From Monarcha castaneiventris obscurior (taxonomy: Eukaryota; Chordata; Aves; Passeriformes; Monarchidae), in the NCBI GenBank assembly GCA_026261815.1, contig JAMPIT010000862.1, positions 558,001-622,000 on the forward strand: 64,000 nucleotides of DNA. Direction: 5' to 3'. Within the stretch, counting starts at the first letter, position 1, and every line of letters starts with the position of its first letter. The position numbers and the translations under genes were made by a program. Shown here one piece after another: positions 43,101 through 57,400 of the stretch. Below the pieces are notes generated by a model. It searched no databases and was not told the DNA's origin. It worked only from the letters and a program-made list of their open reading frames with translations.

Positions 43101-45204
43101 GAACAGTCTGTGAACACAGCAAATGAGAATTTGAACTCCTGGTTCAACACAGGCTCCCCCACAGCGTTTGAGCTGCCTTGAGCAAATGCCTCAGTCTCTG
43201 TGTTTTGAGATCCTGTTTCAGGGGTGGGTTAGTAAAGCAGCACAGTTGTGTCCGCATTTTCTGAGGCTTCTGTATGACACTGAGCTGAGAAGCAAGTAAG
43301 AGGAAGATGAGTTTCTCTTCTGGCTCAGTGGTAGCTGGATGTTCTTCTAAAATGCACAGTTAAGGTTTTTGTCCAGTCACACATCCAACATATCTTGCAG
43401 CTACCTCCTGAAAACAACAGTTTTCCCTCCCCTCACATTGAGCAGGAGTGCTTTTGGCAGTCCAATACCCAGGTGATCAAAGGATACTGCTGCTCATTGT
43501 CCTTTGGTCTGTCACTGAGGTCAGCTGGGTTCAGGATTGAAACTCCCCATGTAAATTGTGTGTGATATTAGTCTTCAGTGGGAGCTGATGAATCCTGAGG
43601 GACCTGATGTTATTAAAACCCCTCCATGGACCTGACTTTCGGCACTAAAAAATACTTCAGGGTTTGAATGAGCTCTATTTCAATCAGTGTAAATTAGAGA
43701 CAAACCTTATTTCTGATTTCCAAAACGTGCACAGTAGAAGAGGAGTGAGAATAGCAATTAATACTTTAATATCTGATGTTTGCAGAATGGTAACATTTGT
43801 GCCACATTTTTATGCTTCATAAATTTTGTAAGGTAGAGGGATGCCAGTATTCAGATCCAACCTCCTGGCAAACACAGAAAAAATTGAAAAGCAAACCCTG
43901 TAGCTCTGGCCAGTTTTACAAAATTACAGATAAAAGCTTTCTGTAAAATTAATAACTGCTATTTCATGCCAGGAACTCAGAGGAGTTGGATCTTGGCTTG
44001 GACCATGATGGGAAGGTAGATTTTAAGGATTATCCTTGAGTGAGGAGACACACAGCCAAATGGCTGGAAATCAGAGTTAAGTAAGGAAGTCAGCTCACAT
44101 CTACTGTGGGTTTGTAGGTGTACACAAGACAGCTTTCCTGCAAGTCAGCTGATGGCTGGAAACTCACATTGCTGCCAGGACCTGACTGTGGAGCCATTCC
44201 TGACAGTATGAGCTCAGGGAAAACCCACCTAGAGGTACCAGAAAAGGTGGGGCACTGGCAGCTTCTGCTGTGCCCTAAAGGTCCCGTCCCTGCCCTCTAC
44301 CCACACTTAATAGTGCCTTGAAGAAATACAAAAATAAGACTCCTGTTCTGCCTCTTCAAAGCAGAAGGAAGTATTATTAATGTATCAAAGGTTAGATATG
44401 AATTATTTTGTCCTATTCATAGAAGCATGTGTGTGTTGACCATGACACTGGATATTCAACAACAGCAATGACAGATCCTTTTTTGTGGAGGATTGTTTCT
44501 GTAGGACCCTTTCTGAGGAGCAGGTCTGGAGCTCTGCAGCTGGATGCATGATAACTGTCATGGCACAGAACTGCACAACTTCCCTGCAGAAGTCTTGTTT
44601 AGCCTGTTGCTTTTAGGACACATAAAAAGATCTCCATTTGGCTCTGCTCTCAAAAAGTGTATTTGTCAGGGAATTTCTGTGAGTACCTTAATACCTCCAT
44701 GAATCAAAGATGTCCATGGAATTTTTTTTATCTCTTTACCCTTTTGGGTATTAGTATTATTATTGTTATTATAATCATCATCAAAATAGCATTTTTTACC
44801 TTCCTTCTTTCCTTCCCTTCTAGTTTCTTTTCCATTTTCTCTCCCCTTCGGCACTAGTAAAAGGAAGAGAACAGAACACCCCTGCCTGGTGAATTCTCTT
44901 CCAAAAATCTCCCAATTAATATGGTTTGAGATGATGGTTTTCCACTGTCTGCATCCTGCCTTTATTTCTTGTTACATGGTAAATATTTGTTGTGAGTCAG
45001 TTGAGACAGTACAGGCAAGGGTTTCAAAAGTGATGGGTCCTAGTCTATGCTTTAGTAAGAAACAAAAAACATTCAGGGCCTGGGAAGCTGGGATTCAGGG
45101 CCAGAAAGAGAATTCCCTCTGCATAGAAAGTTGAAAACACCATATGTTGCCTCACTGTATTTGTCATCATGTTTATTTCTCTGGTTGGATTTTTTTTTCA
45201 GCAA
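43101..45204. other. No gene seen
   Basis: Unique-looking sequence with a short TAT/TTG/ATC triplet-rich patch near 44750-44785. No repeat family or exon recognised. Confidence 0.6.
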
Positions 45205-45494
45205 CCAAAAAGGCTTTTAGAGGAGAGATTTAGATGAGATGTTAGGGAGAAGTTCTTTGCTCAGAGGGTGGTGAGGCACTGGCACAGGTTGCCCAGAGAA
45301 GCTGTGGATTCCCAATCCCTCAAAGTGCTCAAGGCCAGTTTGGGTGGAGCTTTGAGCAACTTGGTCTAGTGGAAGGTGTCCCTGCCCATGGCAGGGGCTT
45401 GGAACTGGATGATCTTTAAGGTCTAACCCAAGCCATTCTATGAGTCTATGATTCTATGATTCTATGATTCTATGATTCTATGATTCTATGATTT
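45205..45494 (+). mobile_element. CR1 LINE 3' end with octamer tail
   Basis: A 5'-truncated CR1 copy holding only the 3' UTR: 'ttagggagaagttctttgct', 'gaggcactggcacaggttgc', 'ccagagaagctgtggattcc', 'ctgcccatggcaggggcttg' and 'gaactggatgatctttaagg', then the terminal ATTCTATG repeats. This is the canonical form of short CR1 copies in birds, and the best preserved CR1 end in the window. Confidence 0.92.
45434..45494 (+). repeat. ATTCTATG tandem octamers (CR1 tail)
   Basis: About seven octamer units (one is agtctatg) at the 3' terminus of the CR1 copy, more than the few units I expect in most copies. Confidence 0.93.
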
Positions 45495-48400
45495 CAAAGT
45501 AATTGAATTAAAGAGAAAATTTGAGCTCATTTATCTAATCTGTTTAACAATGCATATCCCACCACGTGTGATTTCTGTAATAAAGAAAGGCAGGAAAAAC
45601 ATAGCAAAGAACAGCAACACCAATGCACAAAGCTGCTAGGTAATGCTAGGTCAAAGCTAGAGCTCTGCCATTTGGAAGGGACTAAATGGAAAACTCCAGC
45701 CAGTCTGTAACCCCTGGAGCAAGTTTTGTATGCAATGGAAACAGCTTCTCCTGGCCACATTGCTAAGGGAAAGCCCTCTTTGCTATGCATGGCACAAAGG
45801 GGAGCACTGGTCTGCAGCTGTAATAAGGCAGGGAAATGGGAGAAGAAAAGCACGTGACCTGGATATCTGGAGGGAATTGAACAAAACCACGGGCCACAGA
45901 GAAATTAGGCACACCCAAGCACCACTATCATTTGCATTAGATCCCAGTTCCTGCAAAACATCAATGGTGTCAGTAAAATTTTTAAAAATCAGTCAGGTTT
46001 AAACGTGAGGAAAGTGCCTTGTCTTTCCTCAAGGTCTGCAAGTTTGCCTTCTCTTTTAAGAGGAGGGAAAAGGGGCAGTTTAGTGCCAGAACTCCTCTTC
46101 CCCAAAATGGGTAAGAGTTTGCTCAGCAAATTGTCTGAGCAGTTCCTGCTACCCATCTCTCCCGTTGTCCTTAGCAGCACAGTTTGCTTGCCCAGCCTTT
46201 CCCACAGGGCAGGCTTCCAGCTGATATCTGCCTCATTTTTTTCTGCAGGCAAAGGGATGCACATCTGATCCCTGTGCTGGTTACATCTGAAAATGAGTGA
46301 ATGGGGGATCCTGCACCACTAGTAGAGAAATGCCCTTAATACTCAGCATCTCAGTGCATTATTCACTGCTGGGGCAACTGTGACAGCAGTGATGAGGTGT
46401 CTTAGGTCCTAATGCTCTGTGAGCAGTCCTCAGACCTCAGAGACTGGGATGCTGAGGGTTTTATCTACCCAAACACTGCCATCTGTGCTGGCAAAGTTCT
46501 CTTCTCAAACCTGGGGCTCTGGCAGAGATTATTTGGGAGATGGGATAATTAGAAGACAATACTTATTTATTAATGTGTTTCTGTTGCGCTTGGTCTGAAC
46601 TCCTGTATCAATCAATGGCTGAGTCAAGGGTGGCTCTGCCAGGCCAGTCCATCCCTTTGGGCAAAGCTGGCCTGGTTTTTGGCTTCCAGCCTCATGCTAT
46701 TCCTTGGATGCCTGCTCCAGAGATGGCTGTTACAGGCTCTGGTCTGTGCTCATGGCTTTATTTCTGGCAACTCATGTGCAATAAAAATAGGCAGAGCAAT
46801 CTTATCTTCCCATTTGTAATGAAGAGGTTCTTTTGTAGTTACTTCAGAGTCAGCTGGGTTTGGTACCAGAGGCTGTAGACTCCACCTTTTAAAAGGTAAA
46901 TTATTAAATAATTGCCCCAAAAGAAGTTTGGCATTGAACTGACTGCTGCTGTTTCTATTTTGCTTTTGAAAGTTATCTACATCTAGCACAGTCCTGTTGA
47001 ATGTTAGAAGATGGATTATCCTGGGGTGGGATTTTCCTTTTTTTCCTCTCTCTCTGCAAGCTTTTACAATATCTTCAACTTCAAAAAAAAATTAGAGATC
47101 ACAAGAAAAAGTACTTTAGTTGCTTTCTGCCTCTGACAGTGAAAATAGCAAATGAATAAAAACCCCAAATCTTCAAACCTAGAGGAGTGGGAAAGCAACA
47201 AAAACTTTTTGTGAGTTCCTTAAACAAGTACATTAGTCCTGAGCAATAAAAATGAAGAAAATCATGATTCATACTCTTAAAGGTGTATTATCTGGAAGAT
47301 TTGAAAAATGTGATTTTTTTTTCACTTTGTATTCTGAAAAAGGATCAAAAAATGAAAAATTTATAACTTTCATAAGCACAGTTTTACAATTTTAATGTGT
47401 TTTTTTTTTTTTAATATCCGTGTTGTGCATTTCATCTGCTGCTCTTCATCTCATCGCACACATGGCAATTTTACAGCTTTCTCTTGGTGCTGTTTTATCC
47501 AGTGTAAGGTGAAGTACCTGCTTATCTCTGCCCTTATTCCCTTCTGATCCTATGAACCCCAAAACTAGGAGCAGCTACTGGATTCCTGAAAGGATTTTAT
47601 GGTAAGGATGGTTGTGATAGACATTATAACAAGGAGTAACAGCCAGAAACTGTTTCTGGAAGCTCAGATTTGACTGTGAGCAAAAATCCAGCCCCAGGGT
47701 GGTACAGCCGCCCATATGAAGGATGTCTACCCCTGGCTGATCCCAAAGTCCCTTCCCAGGAGAGTGTGTGACGCTGGGAGTCAGTAGGATGGGGTAAGGC
47801 AATGCAGGCCAGGACTGTGCAGGGTGTTTTGCAGCCATGGAAACACAGCTGTTGATGGAAAAATTGTTGCATTCTGACAGTGGCTCATGCCCGTCCCAGC
47901 TTGCTCCCAGTCTCTGGCGAGGAAAATGGAGGTGCAAAGCAAACTTTGGGATGAAGCAGCATCCATGCCACCCAAGCAGGGCACTGAGGCAGTCAGCTCC
48001 ACAGCCCTTTGTCCTGTCCTAACTGAGTGCAGCTGCTGAAGGAAGCTGCAAATTTGGGCTGTCTCAAACACAGCAGACAGGTGGTAGCCGGTGAAGTAAA
48101 AAAGTCCAGCTTTTCTACAAATGACCCAAGGAGCAGCATTATCCATTCACACCAACCCCAAATCTAGCTGCTGTTTGGGAGTTATTTCCAGTTGCTAACA
48201 TCCTTGATGAGTAGCAGAAAATTAGCATTCCACAAGGTTAATGGTCTCTGCTGCTCCCTGAGCTATCACTCGATTTGTTCATTAATCCCTGGAAAACATC
48301 TCTGGCTGCACTGAAGCAAGGTGTGTGAAGTGAATCTTGGATGTCTCTTGGACACAGACCTGAGAGTGACAAACTGAGACGAGCCTAACACCAGTTCCTT

Positions 48401-51400
48401 CTGCAGTGCCAGAAATGCATGCTGTCCTTCCCAGAGAAATGCAGCTCCACTCACTGCTGGACCTCAGAGCAGTTGGAGATCACAGACAGGGCCAGCAAGG
48501 GCACTGCACTCACTGCTCTGTGTCGTCAAACCCACTCAGAGTCAGCTGGAAAAATGTGCCCACACATCAAGGAAGAGGAAATTCAGGAGCTCCAGCACCT
48601 CTTTGTCTTTCTCCATCCGTAGGTATCTTTTGCCCGTGGTTTAAAGGAATAAAATGCAGCAGGATCTTTCTGGTCACCTGGCCTCTGGGTGAGGCTGCAG
48701 GGTTGTGATGGAAGCCATGGGCTGAGCTTTGCAAAGAGAGGTGGTTTGTGTGGAGTAAGGATTGGACTATTGCCTCAGAATGCCCTGCTCCTGTATTTCC
48801 AAAGGATCTGGCAACCCCCAGAAGGAATCACACGGGCAGAAGCACTCCTGGGAGCAGGACTTCCCTGGGGCAGGGCAGGACTCCATCCTCTGCATTCCCA
48901 TTTTCTTCTTCCTCCTGCACAGGGGGATTTTGGGGCAGCGGTGCCCCACTTTTCAAAACCCATGAAGTGCACTACTTTCTGCCCTCTACCTAAGGTGGGC
49001 ACTGTGACCAGCCAAGGCAAAAAACATTTTACTGTGCTCTGATGTAACAAGAAGAGAAGGCTAAAATACTAAGGCCAAGCTGATGGCCAAGGCCAAGGCT
49101 GAAATTTCAAGCAGCTTGTAGATACTGCAAGTAAAGGCCCTGTTCTCCCATGGCTCATCCTTCTGTGCAATCCTGGTAGTGTTTTCATCTTGCTCGGTCT
49201 CCAGAATTACGACAATATGTAGGACATTAAGGCTGAGCTTGAAAGTGGTGCACTTCAGAGGACTTTCCAGGATTTGCATAACATGAGGGTAAATCTTTGA
49301 AATGGAATTTTGCTTATTTCCATATTACAGGAGCTGTTTTCCCCAGTCTTTTAAGTGAAATTTCAGGATTTCAGTGTGAATCGTTTAATAACTTGTTGGG
49401 AAAAAAAAAAAAAAAAGAAGTCACCTCTTTTTTAACAGAACACTGGGTTTACATCAGCATGAAAGGATGTATTCCAAAATGTGTCATTTAGGGAAGTGGG
49501 GAATCCACCCACACCCCCTGCCACCCTGTTTTGTTTTGTTTCTGAAAAACTTGAACACCATGCCCACAAGGGAGTTTTGGAATGATTGGCTCATGTTCCT
49601 ACTCTTCTTTCTGATCCTGACATTTTGTTCAGGTGGTGTTTACCATAATGTGCCCTCTTCCTGACACCAAAACTGATGCAAGGTGTTGGTGTGGAGGCTG
49701 GGTTTTGGGACACTTGGGTGCTTGAGGAAGACCACCAGAAGCTCTTGAGACTTGGAAGTAATGTTGCCAAGTGAAAACATCCTGGGCTTTGACTGAAATG
49801 GTTTTTATGCAAGCCAAGAGGGTTTCAGAAGGAGTTGGACTCGTAGTGAACAGATGTGTGCGTCCATGTGCTGCTTTGGACCGGTGAGACTGGAGGGGAA
49901 CCTCCTTAGGAAATCAAGCTCCTCCAAAAAGAGAGGCTCATGCTTTCTGAGTCTATGAAACCCTGCTGGTGTTCTGGTTTCCTTAGACCCAGATTTAAAT
50001 TTATATTAAAAAAAGAAGAGCCTGGGGCTTGGTTTAATTTGCAACTAATTGGATCTTCTCAATAGCCAAGTGAAGAAACAAAGGGTCAGAAAAAGAGCTT
50101 TGTTTCATGTGTAATGACAAGAAAAGTTGTGGAATAACATGGCCCTGTCCTGCTCCAAATTATTACTTACTCCTGTTTTAGCGTAAATCTTCTGCAGTCT
50201 TCACCGGCAATTAATTTGGCATGCTTTTAATTATAGGAACTGACACATAATTAATTAAAAGAGGGTAGCTGACCCCAGCTATTGCGGGTCACAAGTTTTG
50301 GGCATTCCTTCTGCACATGTGGCTTGTCTGTCTGTCTGTCTGGCAGCTGTTTTCCTCAACCAGCAGAGCAGCTGTATGTGAGCTTGTGTCATGTGAGTTA
50401 TCTCTGTCCTTGGAGCCTTCCAAGGCAAAGGCACAACCGACCTGGAGCAAGAGCTTGGAGAGTGGAGACCTGCAGGAGCCTCCCCCCACCAGCACATCTG
50501 TAATTGCCATGAACCAGCTGCTCCAGTGCCAGTTTTTGCCAACTTAGCTCCCCTCAGCATTGGCTCCTTGCAGCATCCAAGGGCTGGGAGGGCTGGGACT
50601 CTTCTTATCCAGCTCAGTGTTGGCTCATGGGAAAGGGAAAAGGTCCCAAAAGGAAGAGGGGAAAAAAAGGGGGAAAAAAATTATAAGGGAATGCAACAGC
50701 TGGGAGGTTTCTTGCTCAAGAAATTAATGATCCGTCAAAGACTCTGCTATTTTCAACTTGATAGGCAGGGGAAATACCAAGCTTGGATCACATGAGCTTA
50801 CAGCTGATGAAATTAAATGATGGGATGAGTAGTGACTACTTGGATTGGAGAATGCAGGAAGCTGTCATAGGAAGCTCACTTGTCTGAAGGGACCCAGAAC
50901 ACAAAGCTAGGAAGATTTTGGGCTCTCTTGTTGTTTTGGGATGGGAACCAGTCTAGAATGTGGGTCCCAAACAAGAAGGGTTCTTACAGGGAAAGTTTAG
51001 GTGAAAATCCTCACAGAAAGGATGAAGGTGAATAATCAAAGAGAACATGAAGAAAATTATCTCTCTGGGCTCATAAAACACAGGGAGGAGATGAGGTGTG
51101 CCAAAAAGCTTTTTAAATTGACCGGAAACCCAAATTTTGACTAATTACTACTGAATTCAACACATAATATTCCACACACTGTGTGTTTTGGGTAGTTTTC
51201 TATGCCTGGCCATGAAGTACAAAATTCACAGCATTCCTTGTTTTTCTCTGCTGATACAATAAAGAAGCAGGACCATATTTATTAATTGCTTTTCTATGCT
51301 TCTGGTCCTCGGTTTATGGGTCCACTACTCACAGGAGGGATTAAGAGTCTCCAGTGGGCTTCTCTGGAAGGAAGTGGTTGAATTGACAGTAGCCTGTTTC

Positions 51401-54400
51401 CCAAATTATTGTCATTGTTGTTGCTTTAGTTAAAATGGAAATAATTCGTGGAAAATGTGATAGCATTCCATCTGGCTCTGTGACTGGTGGAAAGCCAGCT
51501 ATAGACTTTTTATCTGAGAAATAAAGTAGTCAAGCATTTTAGATATATATGAGAGATGATTTAGCTATAGGAGTCTGTCTGTGTGTGTCTTTTTAAGCTA
51601 ATATTGGGGTTTTTAAAAACAATTACAGGTCTAATTACTGATAAATTAGTGACTCTTAATCTATTATCTTGCCAATTCCCAGCTGTTTTCAGAAATATTT
51701 CTTGTGTTACAGCTGAAAAAGGCTGGTTGCTTGGAACCGCTTGACATTACATGTGTTTTGAAAAATAATGTAAAAGCATTTTGGCAGCAGATTTTCATTT
51801 TCAGCTTAGCAGTTCAAAACCCAGGAGTCCAGGGCTTCCAGCAAACTCTGCCATAACACCACTGCTCCTCTCCCTCTTACCAGTGCAGCCTATTGAAATG
51901 AGGAGTTTAAATCGGCAAAAAGATTAAAAAAAAAAACCCTATCAAAAGAAAATGCAAAAGGTCTAAATGGTGCCTACAGTTTTTTTGAAATGAAGAAGAA
52001 AAATTATCCCAAACTCACTTGTGGATGGATGTGTTTTATAACTGACACTGATCCTCAATGCAAAGCAATCTGTATCCTTGTCCAGAAGAAGGGAGGGAAG
52101 TTGATTTTTCTCCATAGCTGTTGCACAGCGATGTGTCTATACATCCCACATGTTGATGTATATCACAGACTGAAGTTGTTACACAAGCTTGGGGCATTGT
52201 GCTCCTTCCCTGCTCAGCTCTCCTGCACAGGAGTGCCTGAGCAAGGTGCACTGCTGCAATCCAGTGCAAAAGTGTCTCATTAGGTATTTATTTCCTTTTG
52301 GAGGCTGACACATACCTTTTTAGTGTTGGTTTTTAAATACCTTACCAAGCAGATTATGTGTCCAGCAACAAGGAGATTTTGAAGGGATTTTTCCCTCTTG
52401 TGTAATACCTTTTTCCACCTCGCAAAAAAAAAAAGAATAAAAGGATTTTTCTAATGTACTGCTATAAATGTGAGGGCTTGTTGGCTTGTTGTTCTTGTTG
52501 TGTTATTCATCATTGCAGGAATTGTGGCTGAAGCAGCAATTTTCCAGCTAATAAAATGGAAATCCTGCCTGCATAAGAAAACTAACAAAGCACCCAGAGA
52601 GGGCTTGTTGAGAAGACAGAGGAGACAACCATGCGGGATGAAATCTCTCAGAGTAGTGTTTGTCCCATAAGCTGCTCCATTTTGCATAAGCTTTTCAGAG
52701 AACTGATGGGTATTTCAGTTTGGCACTCAGGAGCCAGGGAGATTAGGAAAAACAAGACAGAAATTCAGCCTCAAAGAGGCTCTCAGAGATGGAGTGGGAT
52801 GTTGTGTTGAATTCTGCACCTTGGGAGCAGCACACCAGGTACAGTCCTGCCTGGCTCTGTCATGGACACTTGACAGAGTTTTCAGGGCTGTGGGAGGCTG
52901 CCTGTGCCTCAAATGGGAGATGTGGCTGGCAGGCCAAGGAATCCTCGACTTTGCCACTCAGATTCAAGTGGATGGTGACATATATACATACAAAACATCC
53001 ATATGGCACAGATTAAATTGAGAGGGCAATGAGCAAAACAATTTTTCAACAAACAAGTTAATGAAGACCACGCTTTCTTCACAGCAGTGCTCAAGCTAGA
53101 GGAATACTGATTCATATTTCTTGGAATGAGAAGTGCTGGGGAGGGAGGTGCCATATTCTTCATTGCTGTTAAATGTTTTATGCATTTTTTTGTTTGCTTG
53201 CTTTTTCTTTTAATGTCATAACTTAAGTTCTTGTAAAACCATAGTGACATTTTAATACTTCCCCATTAGATCATCATATTTGTAGCAAGCAGATTTTCTG
53301 ATGCATCCTGGTCCAAAACTATTAAGAGATCCACTAGGAGCCTTGAGCAAGTAGAAAAGACTGAGAAAAGACCAGAAGTGGTGGAGGAACAGCCAAAGTC
53401 TGAGAAAGAGTGGAAAGCAGCCAGACAGGGAAACATTCAGGTAGGGCTATTTTCACCTACTTTTTTCCATGTAGATATTTGCTTCTTCATTCCTTGTACT
53501 AAGTATAGCTCTGCCAAAGGACAGCAAGCACAGCTTTGTGAAACTTGGATGTAAAACTTGCTGTGGGAAAAGCCTTGCCTGGACTTGCAGTGGAGTTTGT
53601 GGTACTGCTTCCTGTGAAGTGGCATTGTAAATCCAGTGTCAGGATTGGTGACTCACATGCAGGCTGGCCTTTCCTGCTGCCACACTGAAATCCCTGGCGT
53701 TTCAGCACACAGCAGTGACTCACAGGAGGTGCTCAGCTTTCTGTCACTCAGTGATCCTCACCTTGCAGCCTGACTCCTGCCATCTACCCAGTGTCCACAG
53801 AGGATTCTCTAAATGCTCTGTCAAGTACTTGAACTCCTGCTGCAAAGAAATTTATAAATGAGCAGCATAGCTAAATCAATCTGACATCCGTGAGTGCTCA
53901 ATGAAGTGACATCCACCTGAAATCAGAGCAGTTCTGAATGGCCAATCGATGGTGAGTGAATCTGCATTAAGATGGGTGAGAGCACTGCTGTGCTCCTGTT
54001 TCCTCAGAGACTTAAGATTTCATGCAGTGAGAAAGACTTTGCAACAGTCAGAAGACAGAGGCATCATTTCCTCCCTCAGTAACTCCAGACTGTCAGTACA
54101 GAGACCTGTCCCCATCTTTCACTCTCTGGCTTTATCCCTGTCTATCCAAATGGCAATTGGCAAGTTCTCTGACTGCAAGGCAGAACAACACATCTAGCCA
54201 AAACCAGCATCTCTAAATTGTATCCATGATTCATTTACTGTCTCTGTGTTTCAATCCAAAAAAGATTTGCATGAAATCCCAGAGCCTGCAGTGATGTATA
54301 GATGTGCTATTATGGGAACAGTCTTCAGAGGACACGTAAACCTTGTAAACAATGTTTGCCAGGACAGAACAGGCTGTGATGGAAAAGGGATCCACACCCA

Positions 54401-57400
54401 GTGTGTGGTTTTACCCTTGGCCTTGAAACAGTAGAGATAGGATCAAACTCCATGACTGGAAAACCCCATCCCATCCCACTTGTCCCAGAAGTCCTCGATG
54501 GGGGACTAGCACAGGGACCTGTGAGACAACGGGAATAACAGCCAGTTATTTTCTGCTTTCCCTCTAATTTCTATGGACATCATTCCCTAGAGTGTGTGGC
54601 TGGCTCCCAGCTCTCCTGTGCCTTGCTGGCAGCTCAGATCCCCATTCCCCCATTCCCATGGGGTTTACCCTGGTCCCAGGTCATTCAGGCTCCCAGATGG
54701 ATGTTGCTCCCAGCCCAGGTTACTTTGCTCCTTGCAGAAGACATTTCCACCTGCAGCTCAATGTTCTGTGGCAGGGCCCAGTGACTCGACTAAAGGGCAG
54801 CTTGACTAAAGTCAGGGTTGTGTACATCAGTCATTGTGGTGAAGACAAAGGAGGCAGACACCTGTCACTGCAGCTCTGATGGAAAGCTGGGCATGCAGAA
54901 AGACAGCAGGGCTCAGATCCAGTCATAGAAGAGGGAGGTGAAAAATAAATATGTTTCTGGAACAACCAGGAGATCTCCAACAGCTTCTGAGAACAATCCT
55001 CCCGGGAAATTTTGAAGACCCTCTCATTTGTGCACTTTAACCTTGTTTATTAAGAGAGCCAAGGTCATGCAGGGGAAGGTTTACACAGAGCAACAGCCCA
55101 CCAAATAAAAATCAAACCAAAAACAGCCAAAAAACCCAGCATAAAAGACATGCAGGATGACTGGATGACTCTATCTTGAGCTTTTATTAACATCTCCAGT
55201 GACAGACCTTCAAGCGCTCTCTATAAATAGCAATTAGTTAAACTTTATAGTTAACTGACATGACTCCAAACTGTATCAGACAATCAAGCCTTCAGGTAAG
55301 AGTGCAGCAGCCACAAGCATGGCATGGATGCTTTTGAACAGAAATACTCATCTCTTTCTGTAAATTATTGCCCCATTCCCTCCCAGCTGGCTGAGAGTGT
55401 TGCTGCAGTGATATCAGCTAAGCCTGTGCACATTTATTTCACAAACACTGCACAGCCAACAGCAGAACAGGTAGAGGTCTCAAATGACTGGGTGTTGGCT
55501 GCATGGCAAGGCTAGAATTATTTGTGTGTCTCCTCAAACATCTGCTGAATAAACCAGGAAAATAACTGAAGTCACTCTGTTTATTTTCCTTGCTATTTCC
55601 TGTCAACCAGAGATTAATAAACCATTGCTATGTGATGGTGGCTATGAGTGACACTCGTGATGAACCTTTGATGACAGACTCCAAAGGGAGACCATACATG
55701 AGGGCTGTGTGAGCTATGCTACCACAAAACCAAGAAATAAAGAGACCTGTAGGTTTATTATCTGTAAGCTGTGAAGAGCTGGGCCTGACAAGTGCCTAGG
55801 AAATCCTGCTCCACGTGGCCATGGCCACAGTGCATAAGCAAGCCTAACCAGGGACCCTCAGCACCAGCACTGATGGGATCTGCTTTCCTTTTTCCATCAG
55901 TGCTGGAGGTTTCCAGCAGCTTCCAGGTTTGAATAGAGGAGTGGCTGGACAGCAGATTTCTTCAATGACACCTTTGAAGGACCTGTGCCTAAAGGAGCAG
56001 ACTTCAAGCAGAGCAGGTTTAACTGCAGTTTGGGGCATCTGAAGACAATTAAGACTCGTTAATTGTGCCTCCAGAGCAGCTATTCAGGGCAAAGAGGATT
56101 ACATCTGCAGGGGTTAACCTGTGGCTAAAACAGTGCCTTAGCAGGGCAGTGAATCACCCTGACTCACTCATGTCTGTTCAAGCTGACCAAAACCATGGAT
56201 TTGTTTTTTACAGATGATTCTGAAACCCCTAAACAGAGATCGTTGTCAGTGAATGTCACCAGCTTCTGCTAGGATGAAACAATGGTACTGGGGTGGGAAG
56301 GGAGTTGGGAAAGAAGAAAAGATTGTGGGTTGAGCAAGATAAATGCTTTTAATTTCTACCTGCAATATGGAGAAATTTTGAAGGGAAGGTCCTGCAGCAT
56401 TGAAAATCTCGTGATGAAAACATAAACACTTTTATTCTAGAGTTTGTACAGGACAGAATTTGTGAGGGTCTGTGGTCCAACCCCTCACTCAAAGCAGAGT
56501 CAGCTTCAAAAGTAACTCGGGAAAGAAAGGCATTTTTATCCCACCACAACCAGGTTAAGAATACACTGCTTTGAGTGAAGGGCAGCCTTTTATCTGAAAC
56601 CAGTTCATATTCCCATCAAACACGTTCTCACATAGCACAGGCAACTATTCCCACTAATTTAAGCAGGAGACTGGCTACCTGTCGTCAGGATAGAGCTGCC
56701 TGGCTGCTGCTCTCTGGGTCTTTGCAGTGCAAATGACAGGGAACAAGATGGGTATAGAAGACAAGTGGATTCTCATCTTCAGAAAAGGGAAAAGTGATAC
56801 CCTCCTTTCTCTTTTTTCTTCTCCCCATCTGCTGAGCAGTTCTTGGTCAGGAATTGAACATATTTTGGCTGTTGAGAGCCTTAGTGTGTTTCACACATGA
56901 GATGAGGGAGGAGCAGAGAGAGCTGTTCCTTTTCAGTCAGCTAATCTGTTACCTCTGTAAAAAGGCTATTTGAAAACCAGTTGCCATTGATTTGATCTGC
57001 AGTTGTTTTCCTTTAAGTTACCATCAGTGATAGAATATGCACAGACCATGTTTGGTGCTCAGAATGGTTGAGGGCAGACCTAAATTTAACCCAGCCCTTT
57101 GGCTTTCTCCTTTGGGAGAAAAGCATTCCTGATATCACAGGCCAGGGTTTTAATCAATGCTCTGGTGAGAAAAGCAAAAAAAGAACCTTCAGGCAGAGTT
57201 GTCACCCTTGTGGGAAGGATGACAGATTATGTGCTACGTGCACTGGGTGATGTGTCCCAGCCCTGTGCTTAGTGGACAGCACTGGCGAGCCTGAGCTCCA
57301 GGTCTTTCCTGATTATGATTTTTATTATTATTACTATTTTTACTTTTTACAGAAAGGAGAGGGAAACAATTCCCACACTGTCTCCCTGCCATCACGCAGC

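Noticed and set aside
52470..52670. 66-codon frame with one hydrophobic segment and a basic tail; a possible exon after 'cattgcag'
   Set aside because: A membrane-like stretch this short arises by chance in T-rich DNA, and no partner exon is visible.
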